Below, in pieces: positions 38,101 through 48,889 of a DNA stretch of 64,000 nucleotides; within the stretch, counting starts at the first letter, position 1, and each line of letters starts with the position of its first letter. Under the pieces are notes generated by a model that saw only the letters and a program-made list of their open reading frames with translations, searched no databases and was not told the origin of the DNA. This stretch comes from Norana najaformis. Its lineage: Eukaryota; Annelida; Clitellata; Crassiclitellata; Hormogastridae. The stretch lies in assembly GCA_964023275.1 (NCBI GenBank), contig OZ029915.1:1632131-1696130 (forward strand), written 5' to 3'. The position numbers and the translations under genes are program-made.

Positions 38101-41100
38101 GCATTTCAAAATCTTTTCTAGATTTTTCTGTTTTTACTCAGCTTTTCATATGATTTTTAGGATTTGATTATTTTTCTCAGTCATTCAGTTGTTTCAGTTG
38201 TTTCCCAAGGCACCTTCTTCCTCAACTGAAAGACCATTTTACTTTTAGCTTAGCTGATGTGTTGCCAGGTAGCGTCTATGTTACAGTACGGCTACGTTAC
38301 AGCTTTGATGTAATTTTCTTTCCAGTCGGCCTCTACTTCTTCTACTTCTGTATCGTGATTTATCTTTACGGTGACTTGGCAGTATATGCGGCCGCTGTTC
38401 CGAAATCACTGAGAGACGTCTCCTGGTTGGTAGAAAAGTTGCCTGGCTTTGTAGTTTTCATATTGTAATGTACTAACGATTGTTGTAGCTCATTTGTTCT
38501 GTGCCAGGCATTTGTCTAGCTTGCTTATAAGTAGTGTCTTGGACACTGATCTATGCAATGCGTGGTTTTAGAGTGACCAATTAACAATCATGTTTGTTAT
38601 TATTATTATTATTACTGCATTCATTATGTGCTTAAGGTCGGTAAATCTAAATCTGAGGTGCTGAGAAGTTGTGAGCGAAGGACTTGCTTAGGAAGGGTCC
38701 CTACACAGTTACCATCTAAGAGGAGGCTTGAACCTGAACTCTTCACGTTACTAGCCGAGGGCTCTAACCAGTTAGCTACCATGCCCCATAAGTATGGAAG
38801 AAGAGAGATCCCTTAAGTTAGCCCTAAGAGGCAGCCGTGGGTATGAAGTGTTAGCGACTTCATTTTCCTTAGACTTTGCATAAGAAGGTGGGTGGCAAGT
38901 CCTCTCCTCGCTCACTGATCTCCCCACCGACAGGATATGGTCAGTCTACTTTTTTTGCTGAGTTCGCTAGGGGCACGAGGCTTGATTTTTTTCTACACTG
39001 GTGGCGATTTGAACCCTGACCTCGGAGCTGACAGTCCAGCGCTGCGGGCTAACCACTAGACTGGTTGTGCACTCCAAATAAGGATATACGTGGATGTTAA
39101 ATGTAGACCAGTTATCTAATCTAATCTACAGACTTCTATAGCACCGTTATCATAATGCCCAAGGCTTCAGTCAGTGGTCTAAGATTTTATTACTGTTGTT
39201 GCTGAAGGGTTAGAGTGATTACTATACCTTGCTTTCTAATCTACTTTAATGACTTCTATAGCGCCGTCATCATAACACACAAGGGATCAGTCGATCACTT
39301 TTTCAGGTGTTAACATAATAAAAAATTGTAATCTGTTGCAGAAGTCTGGGTGACAGCCAGTAGGTCAGAGAACTTTTTTGTGCCTTATGACCAGTATTTT
39401 TCATTAATGTTTTCAGAGCATTAAATCCGTGAAATATCTGACCAAGATGTTGTATTTTGCAGCACTTACTACGATCAGACTGTGAATGGAACTCCCTGCA
39501 GTCATAATCTTACGGAGACCGATTTATGTTGGAACTCCTCAAGCCTTACTCGTGCCGATGCCTACAGAATATTTGTGGTTAGTGTGGCACCAGATGTCAC
39601 TCTTTCCTCCATTTAAAAAAAAATTAATCCATAGTTTTAACAGCATTTTTGAGTGAATTTTTAAATTTCCATCAGATCTAATATTTTGTGCAAAAAGGTC
39701 GATAAAACTTTGATTTCAGATTTGCTGTGAAAAGGTGCACTATGAATGTTCTGTTACATTATATTACATTACATCATGCTATTTTAAGACAGTTGCGTGG
39801 TTGGGTTTGTTAGTGATGTGATTTCTGGTTTTGTCAGGCGGCATTTGCTCTTCTGCTTGGGCCGTTTGTTTACTTCAATCTGCAGAAAACAAAATACATG
39901 CAAATCATCACAACTCTACTGCGCTGGATTTGTGAGTAGAACTAATCTAATCTAATGGCTTCTGTTGCACTGTTATGATAAAGCTTAAGGCATCAAGCAA
40001 TGCTTGATTCAAATGAAACCACTGTCTAAATTTGTAACTGCTCTGCTTTGAACGATCGTAATCGTAAACTTGAGATTTCTGCAGTGCCCAATGATAATCA
40101 AGTCTTGGGAACCAGCTTATTCACAGGCGCTCAGTCAAAACAAAATCGATAGGTGAGAAGGGTTCAGTTCCAGTTCAAAGAGTCAGGCAGTCAGAGGGCT
40201 GCGGTGGGTGGTGTTTGGAATTGGATCTGAATTTGATCGTCATAGTTTCAGTGCTGAAAGCAGTCTCTGTAATCCTTAGTTTAAAAAACTGAATATTGTA
40301 GTCGAATACAAATTTCTGAGTCAGGTGGTCACTTAAGAACATTTATCAAAGGTGAAATGGTAATCTAACGGAATGCAAATACAAGCTTACCGTCAGAACA
40401 GATAACTGCCTTTTTACTATAAAGACTGGATGTGATACTCTAATTCCATCATCATTTGCCCTGTTCTGTTTTCTGCTACAGCATTTCTCATGATGATCAT
40501 TCTTGCTGTGATACAACTGGCCAAGGGCAAAGGTCAGGGTCATCCCAAGGTCGCCGACTTATCTGGCATTCCCAATCTGTTTGGGGTCTGTGTCTACGCC
40601 TTCATGTGCCACCACTCATTGCCGCAGATGGTGACTCCAATTCGCAACAAGTCCGGGATCTTCCGGCTCGTTGCAGCTGACTACTCACTCATCCTCATCT
40701 TCTACTGCCTTCTTTCATTCACCGGGATCTTCTGCTTCAGCCAGCTCGATGATCTCTACACCCTCAACTTCCAGCCGAACCGGTGTGATCATCACGATTC
40801 CGATTCGATCACGAACATCGTCTTTATCCAATACTTCCTCGCGCTATTTCCGGTTTTCACGTTGAGTGCCAGCTTTCCGATCATCGCCATCACCCTGCGG
40901 AATAACCTCAAGGTGCTGTGTCAGCGGGACAGGCCATACCCATGGGCAGTCGATCGGCTGTTCTTTCCGACCCTCACCCTTGCGATTCCGATCGCGATTG
41001 CGCTTGGAACAAACAACGTCCAGATTCTAGTCGGAATAACAGGGTCGTACGCAGGAACGGGGATACAGTACATTATCCCAGCATGCTTTGTGCTGTTTTC

Positions 41101-41260
41101 ACGGCGACATGTCAAAGCGACCATTGGGGATGTTGCATTAAACGAATATCGGTCACCGTTTCAATGTCTACCATGGATTGTTTTGATATTCGTTTGGTCA
41201 GTTGTATGTGTTGCTTTTGTAACCGCCAATTACGTAATTACCGGTGTCTCGGGTAAATAG
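35199..41260 (+). CDS. TMEM104: Transmembrane protein 104, AAAP-like transporter fold
   Basis: Ten exons: 35199-35267, 35613-35734, 36027-36111, 36702-36807, 37155-37225, 37850-37880, 38326-38425, 39463-39577, 39838-39931, 40482-41260. Total 1572 nt, 523 residues (human 496), all GT-AG with matching phases. Start chosen at MPGGEISRVG because the upstream frame lacks ATG. Residues 15-45 hold the family signature LYSPAVGLVYLFNLIVGTGA then LTMPKAF, the first helix of an amino-acid-transporter-like fold. Other matching blocks: MAEMFFSKVGLYFFYFCIVI, YLYGDLAVYAAAVP, LLLGPFVYFNLQKTKYMQI, GIPNLFGVCVYAFMCHHSLP, LFPVFTLSASFPIIAITLRN and VGITGSYAGTGIQYIIPA. About ten to eleven hydrophobic segments are visible. 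A lumenal or extracellular loop in exon 8 has three N-glycosylation sequons (N203, N210, N219). The substrate is not known to me. The last exon alone encodes half the protein. Confidence 0.97.
37370..37685 (+). mobile_element. L2-like family A, RT remnant plus 3' UTR
   Basis: Degraded end of the coding region (TTTCTGTAGAGGTCTTTTGC, matching the LQFLRRSFAQ region of the copy at 49670) followed by the 3' UTR and GGGTGCTGTAGAAATCTCAA tail. This links the family A tails to an RT-coding element. In TMEM104 intron 5. Confidence 0.7.
38630..38800 (-). repeat. tRNA-derived SINE, family B-tRNA
   Basis: Reverse complement: GGTAGCTAACTGGTTAGAGC head, B-box-like CAGGTTCAAGCC, then ATGGTAACTGTGTAGGGAC. 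In TMEM104 intron 7; the open frame over it is part of the SINE. Confidence 0.75.
38880..39075 (-). repeat. tRNA-headed SINE, family F-tRNA
   Basis: Reverse complement head GTCTAGTGGTTAGCCCGC, B box AGGGTTCAAATCG; the body contains CTAGCGAACTCAG and GATCAGTGAGCGAGGAGAGG. A second reverse copy is at 59630-59830. Confidence 0.75.
40055..40220 (-). mobile_element. L2-like family A 3' end
   Basis: Plus strand: CGTAATCGTAAACTTGAGAT, GTGCCCAATGATAATCAAGT, TTATTCACAGGCGCTCAGTC, AAAATCGATAGG. In TMEM104 intron 9. Confidence 0.75.
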
Positions 41261-41482
41261 TGTAATTCTTTCACTTAAACAATTGTTTGCTATGGCATGT
41301 TTTTTTTATCACAAGCAGTATATGTGAAGTTCTCTACTAAAGTTTTCTGCAAAATTTGTACAGGTTTTTAATTGTTTACTATTATTGTCAAAATTCAGTA
41401 GTTTGTGTGCAGTGAGTTTTTTAAAACTGTGTGTAAGATTGTTACATGATGCATGTTGTTAAAATTTCTGCAACATGTATCT

Positions 41483-41488
41483 ATTAAA
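41483..41488 (+). terminator. Possible poly(A) signal ATTAAA of TMEM104
   Basis: The ATTAAA variant lies about 220 nt after the TMEM104 stop codon. It is the first good candidate on this strand, but not confirmed. Confidence 0.35.
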
Positions 41489-41840
41489 GTTCTTTATCCA
41501 GAAACAGATTAATCAGTTGCCCTAAACTGGTCTAACGAAGAGGAGAACTGGTTGGCAGAACAATAGAATGGACAGAAAAGAAATTTGTGCAAAGTGGGGA
41601 TAATTCCCACCATGAGGTGAACAGGTAATTTTGGGGTGACAGAATGAATGATTAAGCAGAAGTGAACTGTATGGCTGAGTATTGGGGTGGTGAATTGACA
41701 GAATGAGCAAAAGGGTATTTTAAAAGGGTAGTTAGTGAAAGGAGGATAAGCATTTTAAAAAGTAACTGGAGGCAAGTTTGTGCATGTTTTGCCTTTGTAA
41801 AATCAAGTTCTTGGACTTCAGTACTGAACGTCTCATTTGA

Positions 41841-42040
41841 GGTCATTATCAATTATCGTTCGATCCTGTTTCACTTTTCCAGTTAAACATGAGCATTGTC
41901 AATTATTGTTCGTTCCTGTTTCACTTTTTCAGTTAAGCAAGGTCATTGTTAATTATTGTTAGATTCTGTTTCACTTTTTCCAGTTAAACGAAGTCATTCT
42001 CATGTATCAATGTCAGATTCAGTTTCACTTTATTTCAGCT
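41841..42040 (+). repeat. 50 bp tandem repeat, four copies, each with a splice-acceptor-like tract
   Basis: Units start at about 41841, 41891, 41941 and 41991. Each contains a form of AATTATTGTTCGATCCTGTT followed by TTTCACTTTTTCCAGTTAA, which looks like a polypyrimidine tract and AG. Confidence 0.8.
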
Positions 42041-43119
42041 ATTATTCCTTTTCTCTGTAGTTTTCTAAGCCCTTTTTCTTGGAAATTACTAAATGCAAAG
42101 TTACTGGGCAATTTAAAAAAAATGTATTTGTCGTCAAGGGGGCCTAATGTAAATGGTTCTTCTTTTGGGGCCAGTTACCCTTGTGATGGAACTTTTGTCA
42201 GTATTGTTCTTAGATCAGTCTCTTAACCTTTTTGATATGATAACAATTAACTTTACTATTGTTTGTGCTGCTTATGTCCAATGTTTTAAAACAATTCCTT
42301 GACTAACATGTTTTTGATTGAACAGATAATTGAACAGATGGTTTTTTACGGTCACAGACATGTGTCGGTAATCGATTTGCGTTTTTGTGATTCTCCCACC
42401 TTTAGAAGGTTTAGAGTAGCTTTAATGCGTTTCTGTATATAGTCAATGCAATTACAACATTTAATGGAACTGTAACATTCACATTATTTTGTTGTTAGTT
42501 TTCATTGTGATTACAATTATATTATTTTTTAGCCCAAAGGATTGCATCCTAAGGGTAAGAGGATAAATTGTGGTAGATATGTTTGATATGGAATAGCTAT
42601 CATTATTATCATTAGTAGTAGTAGTATTACTACTACTACTATTACTAAAGTCTGTATTTGTATTTTTCCCAAAGTGCAAATGACCCCTTAGGTTTTAGAA
42701 AACTCCAAAATTCCCTGACATTAGGAACGAGTATTCTTTTGTTATTTTTTATTATTTTTTACTTGAAAGAACATTATTATTAATTTGTTATTATTATTAT
42801 TCTTATTTGTAAGCCTAGTTAATCATTATTGTTATGTATATATGTATCGATACACGTTTATAGCACTTTTTAAGAGCAGCTGCTCACATATCTGTCTATC
42901 GTCTGATGTCTGTTTAGCCACAGCAAGTTAATGAAATTGTATTTTGACATCGTTCTCCTGACCTAATGTTGTATCGTTTTTTTACCCAACATTTTACCAG
43001 GAACAAAAAGTTGTTGCAAGAGCAGTGATATTGTTCAAACTAATATCATGATTACAATTACAATTACTTGTCCACATCTGCAGATACGACACACGAAGTG
43101 GCTTCATTTTGCGCTTAGA

Positions 43120-43470
43120 ATCTCCTTTGGAAGTCCTATTAACTGCATTTGCAACTTCTATAGTGCTGTTGTCTAATGCACAAGGCATCAACCAAACTCA
43201 AACCGCAGTCAGGTCAATATCCTGAAAGTCGGTCCGCTGAAACAGAGAGGCAGACTAAATGTGGGATAAGCCAACTGAAAAAGGTGTCTTAAGTCAAGAT
43301 CAAGATGACATGAGACTGGGCTGTACAAACAGATACATGAAGAGAGTGAAATTTAGGTCCAACAACCGAAGAAGCTCGTCCACCAGAAACAGTTCTCGTT
43401 TTTTGGCACAGCCTGAGAAAGGCAATCATGTGACCAGGTTGAATGATGATATGCTGGGAGAATGAGGACT
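43120..43470 (-). repeat. L2-tailed retroposon, family B, longest copy
   Basis: Plus strand: GCAACTTCTATAGTGCTGTT, AATGCACAAGGCATCAACC, TCAATATCCTGAAAGTCGGT, CAGAGAGGCAGAC, continuing past 43400 with GCACAGCCTGAGAAAGGCAA. The reverse complement is the direct orientation. Confidence 0.65.
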
Positions 43471-44129
43471 GATTTTAACTACTGTTCATAACTGCGTTAT
43501 ATAACAATTTGCGTTATAAACAATTTGCTTTATAAACAATTGTTAAACACAATTTGCGATGCGTTTTTACAGAAGTTCTCTTCATTATTTTGCATAATCT
43601 AGTTATGTTTCTACAGAGGTTCCGGTGTATAAATTTTTCATGGTCTGCTTCTAATTACTGGTATGTGATTCTATGGATATTCTGGCGTATTATTAGAATA
43701 ATTTTTAAAAGTATTATATTCTAGCATATTTGATATATGATTTAACGTGTATGTATCAGTATGTATGTATCTGCATATGTATTTAGCACCTACGATCTGC
43801 AAATCTGACTGACTCAGGTTTAGGATAAACAAAAGGGTTGACTTGTTGAATATAGGATTTTTCTTCTGCAGTCTCAGTAATTGAGAAATGTATACTTAGG
43901 ATATCTGCTGTTAATTATCTGCTGTCTCATGAGAAATGTGTGCTTAGGAAAATTTTGTGTTAACAGTGAACAGAGTTATGGTTTGCGAGCATTGCCATCT
44001 GTCTGATCTCCCTTATCTCAACTGCATCTGTCTTGCAGATTGTGGTTACTGATCGCAGTTTTACTTTGACTTAACCGTTGACTGATATCATGAAGATTAT
44101 GGGAAATGTGGTATAGAAGATGTGACAAG

Positions 44130-44330
44130 AAGCACTGAAACTGACTTGGGAAGGACATTCTGCAGTGAACAGTACCAGGGAGCCGTGGAAGAGGAAGACC
44201 AAGGATTTCAAGTATTGAAGGGTGACATCAAGAGCTGGACAAGACTGAGCAGAGAATGCGCCGAAATCTTCTGACAGGATTGAATGAAAGGTTGTCTGCA
44301 ACCTGACTAACCTTGGAAATGAAGATGGCC
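44130..44330 (+). mobile_element. Degraded non-LTR retrotransposon C-terminal tail
   Basis: Conceptual reading with stops gives LTWEGHSAVNSTREPWKRK, which resembles the GHxxR...GRPRxxW region after the RT core of RTE/L1-like elements, followed by a run with ACATCAAGAGCTGGACAAGA. Similar to the remnant at 52230-52470. Confidence 0.4.
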
Positions 44331-45354
44331 AAACAGCAGCTACATGTTCTCACCTAGGAAAAAGTGCACAGTGAAAATGTAGGGCCACTTTAACAGTACT
44401 ATGGAGGATTGACCAGTGGCTCGAGTCAACATAAAGAAGTGAGGACTGGTAAGTCACCGAGTATGATATATACAGAGGGGTAAAATCATGGTGACAGAGC
44501 CATGGCAAGTAAAGTTACGAGATTCCGTGACAAGGGAAATTTCAGATTGATGGAACCCAGGTCTGTTGTTAATTTTGCTGATGATGTTTAATTTTCTTCC
44601 AATGCAGCGTCTTATTTAAGGCAGAGTTTTCCAGACTGGCAGATGGAAACTTTAGAAAACTCAACGGTTTACTGTTACACTAGTGAGACAAGTCCTTGTG
44701 TGATTGATAATACATAAGAGACACACAAGAAGGTTAATATCGGATGTGATTATATAGGAAAAAGCTAACTGACTATATTGTCAAGTGTGAATAGGTTGTG
44801 TATCAGAAGGCTCTCAATTTATAAGAAATAAACTTTGAATTTCATAAAAGGTGACTTTCTTGTATCATGAAAATGTTTATTGAACACATGATCTGAATAA
44901 ATGCAAAACCTTAACAATGCTCAGAAATCATGGCCTAGAAATTTGAGCCAGTGTGGCAGGCTGCTTTCTTGTGGATAAATTGTTACCTGTGTGCCTAAAT
45001 CTTTACAAGAGTAACAGGAATATTTGGCAGGGGACCATGTTTTGTCAGAGGGTTATGTAAAGATTTAAACATATGCTTCACAGCAAGATACCCATGTTTA
45101 CCTTCTTGTTACTGCTGACATCTGTTCATTACCAACTTTTTAAGAAAAATAAATAAAATGTCACACCGTTTGCGTGTTGGAATTGTTTTTGTTTATCCTT
45201 CCATAGCTAATTAAATGTAACAGGTGAAAACTGAACAACGTACTCAGTGCATAGAATTTGTTGTAAATCTGTTTCACAAATCCATACGAGTCAACACAAA
45301 CTAGAAGAAATTATGCTAGTGGTTACATCTGCCAAACGGAAGAACAAGTTTGAA

Positions 45355-45495
45355 CAAAGTATATGAATCTGGAATCTTAGCACGATCTCAGGATGATTCT
45401 AGTATCATAGTATGATCTTAAAACGATCTTAATATAATCTTAAGATGATCTTACTATGATTCTAGTATCATAGGACGATCTTAATATGATTGAAT
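45355..45495. repeat. Tandem GATCTTA/ATGATTCTAGTATCAT repeat
   Basis: Two long units of about 65 bp, each built from ATGATTCTAGTATCATAG and several ACGATCTTAATATAATC-like pieces. The first of these pieces is partly self-complementary. Confidence 0.65.
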
Positions 45496-45598
45496 GGCTT
45501 CTATGGTGCTGTTAATTGATTACATATGATTATGACTGATAGTTAATTCCAAGAAAGAGTGCAGTCAAAACTCAAATAGCTTAATCTGCTACGTTGGA

Positions 45599-46276
45599 TT
45601 ATTCTTTCTCGTTGCCGGGTACAGGTGGATGTTCAAGGACAAGGTCAATGAGGCCAAAGTCCTTGGCCTCGGTTGGAGTTAGGAATCGATCTCGTTCCAT
45701 GTTCTGCTCAATGACTTCAAGCGGCTGTTTGGTGTGCTTGACGTACAGTCTGTTGATATTCTTCTTGAGTTTTACAATCTCCTCCGCCTGGATCTGGATG
45801 TCTGTCGCCTGCCCCGCCGCCTGACCAGACGGCTGGTGGATCATGACGCGCGAGTTCGGCAGGGAGTGGCGCATGCCTGAACTTCCCGCAGACAGCAACA
45901 GCGACGCCATGCTGCACGCCTGTCCCACGCACCAGGTCGCGATCGGCGGCAGAACATACTGCATCGTGTCGTAAATGCCGAGGCCCGCAGTCACCGAGCC
46001 ACCCGGGCTGTTAATGTACATGTGAATCGGCTTTTTGCTACTCTCTGACTGCAGAAACAGCAGCTGAGCGACAACGAGGCTCGACAGCTCGTCCGAAATC
46101 GGACCCATAACGCAGATGATGCGTTCTTTGAGCAGACGAGAGTAAATGTCATACGCTCGCTCGCCACGACCCGTCTGTTCGATGACAATTGGGATGAGCG
46201 GTGACATAAGGCGGGTCGCTTGACGGTGGAATGTTCGACGTTGAACGATGCTCGATAAGGTTCTTGCAGTCTGCAT
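45599..46276 (-). CDS. CLPP: ATP-dependent Clp protease proteolytic subunit, mitochondrial
   Basis: Single coding exon of 225 residues. ClpP forms a 14-subunit serine protease chamber in the mitochondrial matrix and degrades proteins fed in by the ClpX unfoldase. The N-terminus ([18 protein letters not shown]) is basic with no acidic residues to about 32, as expected of a mitochondrial targeting sequence. The mature part begins near [20 protein letters not shown]. The catalytic triad is visible: Ser122 in GQACSMAS, His147 in VMIHQPSG, Asp211 in [18 protein letters not shown] (oxyanion region) is intact. The start was set at MQTARTL because a splice acceptor (gtttctag) lies 17 nt upstream, making the longer open frame intronic. 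The C-terminal extension of the human protein (about 277 residues long) is lacking. GC content is well above the surroundings. Confidence 0.97.
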   Translation of the reverse strand: MQTARTLSSIVQRRTFHRQATRLMSPLIPIVIEQTGRGERAYDIYSRLLKERIICVMGPISDELSSLVVAQLLFLQSESSKKPIHMYINSPGGSVTAGLGIYDTMQYVLPPIATWCVGQACSMASLLLSAGSSGMRHSLPNSRVMIHQPSGQAAGQATDIQIQAEEIVKLKKNINRLYVKHTKQPLEVIEQNMERDRFLTPTEAKDFGLIDLVLEHPPVPGNEKE

Positions 46277-47250
46277 TGTGATGAACTTATGATCTAGAAA
46301 CAGAAAAACTTCATTACAGACTTGTCTGTGGCATGATGGCATTTTTGTTCAATCATGGTATTTTCAATCTTTTTGTGTTCAATCTTTGTATTTAGGTCTA
46401 TTTACATGCTTAATACAACAGTTGTACGATTGTTCCGCTTATCTGATCTAAAAATTTCTACAACATTGTTACTAAGGACTTCAGCATAATGCAGAAGGAA
46501 TCAATCGACAATTGCTTCAAAGTGAAACAACAGCGTAGGATTGTTAAAATGTCTGTTTGAAATCCAACAGAGCAGATAGAATAAACTTCCAAATGCTCTG
46601 ACAGTTTGCTATTAATCCTTTCATGAAGAACATGGACACTCTCTGCTACTCTAGCACTGTCTTTGTGCAAAAATAAACTCTTCGGACTGTCTTATCTGGA
46701 TCCCTTCGTTCACCATCCTTCCATTAACCACAACACCATTCACATTTACCGCCTTGGCAGCTCATTGGTTCTCTTGGCTTGACCTCCGGAATTTGACCTG
46801 TCACCAAACCAAGCCAACATTATGGCACTTGCGGTTTTGATTTGACTAAATTCCGATTAATGTAGTTTATGTATGCCGCTGATAAATAGGTAGATAAATA
46901 CGTCACTGCATTGATTTTAAACACCGGGGTTCAAAACCGTTGAGTGCGATACAAAAATCAGCCTGGGCAATACTTTAAACGTCATTTGTTTTACTAAACA
47001 ATTCCTATTAAATAAATATCTTACTAATAATAATATTAATATTTTGATTACATGACGTCACTGGTTCTTGCAAATCCGATTGTGTAGAGGTGTAGGTCAC
47101 TGTGTTTTGTTTTACTGTTACAGTCCAACGCTCTTTAAAACAAATTCTAACCGTTAAAAATATCACTCTTCGACTACTGCAAGTTAACTGCAACTATTTT
47201 TCATAACTTTCACGCGCTTAACATTTTCTTTTTAAAATAAAATAACTCAC

Positions 47251-47310
47251 CACAAGTCTCGCAAACTTAAGCCCTACACGCGTAAATATAGAGAAGTCTC
47301 AGCTCTCCTT
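47251..47310 (-). other. Probable CLPP 5' UTR exon and promoter side
   Basis: A strong donor (exon ending CTTGTG, intron gtgagttatt) lies at 47250/47251 on the minus strand, about 950 nt before the acceptor at 46293/46294. The exon's upstream limit is not visible; the end given here is approximate. Confidence 0.45.
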
Positions 47311-47519
47311 ACGTCAGAGCATTTACCTAGCGCGACATCTATTTAGAACTGTATTATAAATCGTTTACAATTTTAGTTTAGAAATAGTTTCCTTTTAAGA
47401 TGCATAAAATACAGTGGTTTATAATTAATTTATCAACGTCAACGCCATCAGTCAGGATGAGGAAATAACAGGAGTTCGGCAGCTAGCCTTACCATTTCTC
47501 TGAGCTTAAACACAACCCA

Positions 47520-47670
47520 TCCTAACAGCTCCCTCCCCTTCTCTCTCTGGTCTTCTGTCTTTGAACAACCCCAACGACTTGACTTGTTCGTGAATAAGCT
47601 GGTGCCCTGGGCTTAGCTATTAAGCAGCGCTTTAGAAATTTAGAGATTACTATTTCGATTTAAGATTACT
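47520..47670 (+). mobile_element. L2-like family A 3' end, diverged
   Basis: GACTTGTTCGTGAATAAGCT, GGTGCCCTGGGCTTAGC, CAGCGCTTTAGAAATTTAGA and a GATTACT tail. It lies between the CLPP and RNF38/44-like 5' ends. Confidence 0.65.
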
Positions 47671-48009
47671 TACTTGTAACGTAATCGTAATAATGATGTC
47701 ATATTTTGGAAATCTTGCACGTTTTTCCATCAATTTTCAGAGGGTCGACGCCATTCGGTCGCTATAGAAAAACGTGTTCATTTACATAGTTTACCTACTT
47801 GTCGTAGAGCGCTAGATAGGCGCTATAGCAATGCTATAGGCTTCCGGAAAAACAGTTAAAGTTAAATTCCCTCTTCTGTGGTACAGTAAAACAAAAGTGT
47901 TGCTGTTAGGGGAATCGCGCAGTTTACTGGATCGTGTTAATTGAGTGTTTTAACATAAGTAAAGTAGAAGGCTTGTCGTTTATTGCGGCGTGTTGATATG
48001 CTCGCTATT

Positions 48010-48870
48010 TTCTTTCAGAATGTAAGTTGAATTTTTGGTTTCGTTTACTAGTACAGGATCTCTTAGTCATGATGATGTACCCGTCAGTTTTCAGGGAACC
48101 TGGGCAAACAATTATTCAACTGTTTGTTATTGCTTATTCGATAAATTTCGTAAATTTTTATGCATTGGTGTTGATTATCGTCGTGATTTTGGATAACTTA
48201 TTACGATAGGTTATCTTTAACTGAACGGTGAGCTTCTAACAACAATAAATGATAATTATTTACGTGAAAGTTATGAATTGCTCGAAGGTTGGTAATCTCA
48301 AATTTTAAACACCAGTTTGATGGAAACACCAGTTAGGATATCACATATGACGTCCAGAAATTGCGAGAGAAACTCGAGCGCTGCACGCCCTGAAGTAATT
48401 GTCCAGTAATCGTAATTGTATCGTAATTGTAAACTCGAGATTTCTACAGCGCCCAAAGAAAGCAAAGTCGCGGGAACCAGCTTATTTATAGGCGCTCAGT
48501 AAAAAATCGACAGGCTGGAAGGGTCAGATTCGGTTCCTGGTCATGATCCAAGAGTCAGCAGGAGTGACAAGATAAAGTAAGAGGAGGAATTAGGATGGGT
48601 TTTATGGAAGAGGAGTGTTTTTAGTTTTGCTTGAAAGACCTGAACAGAGATTGCAAGGGGTGAGTGGTTGGTGAGTTTGTAGGTCAAATAATTATAAACA
48701 GAATGCAATAAATAATTTAATTCTACTTTGATCTGCCTTGAACAAAAATATGTTGGTGATTGCCTCTAGCAGGGCAAGCTGATTCAAGGCAAGGCTAGGT
48801 CAGGTTAGGTATAGGTTAGGGCCATTGAAAAGGAAATTATTTGAGCAACTGTTTGAATGTTTCAGAATTA
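48010..48870 (+). promoter_or_regulatory. Possible 5' UTR exon donor and intron of the RING ligase gene
   Basis: A consensus donor (CAGAAT|gtaagttg) at about 48021 and an acceptor (tttcag|aatta) at 48865 would place a non-coding first exon just upstream of 48021. The intron contains a reverse family A tail (48405-48710). Inferred from splice signals only. Confidence 0.35.
48405..48710 (-). mobile_element. L2-like family A, RT remnant plus 3' UTR
   Basis: 3' end at 48405 (CGTAATTGTATCGTAATTG then AGATTTCTACAGCGCCCAAA). The far side, reverse-complemented, encodes remnants of the CR1/L2 ending (LVNHSPLAISVQVFQAKLK-like). Confidence 0.75.
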
Positions 48871-48889
48871 GAACTGACTTTTGAATGAA

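Larger units (their letters stand above)
41261..45598. other. Geneless convergent region between TMEM104 and CLPP
   Basis: No coding segment seen in 4.3 kb. It holds the TMEM104 3' UTR, a 50 bp tandem repeat (41841-42040), AT-rich DNA with ATT and TAG microsatellites (42600-42850), a long family B retroposon (43120-43470), a degraded non-LTR tail (44130-44330) and a GATCTTA-type repeat (45355-45495), then the CLPP 3' UTR. The open frame at 43259-43465 is inside the retroposon. Confidence 0.6.

Noticed and set aside
43259..43465. 68-codon open frame that looks unique
   Set aside because: It lies inside the long family B retroposon.
46277..46342. Longer CLPP start 22 codons upstream
   Set aside because: A splice acceptor lies between that ATG and MQTARTL, so the upstream codons are intronic.
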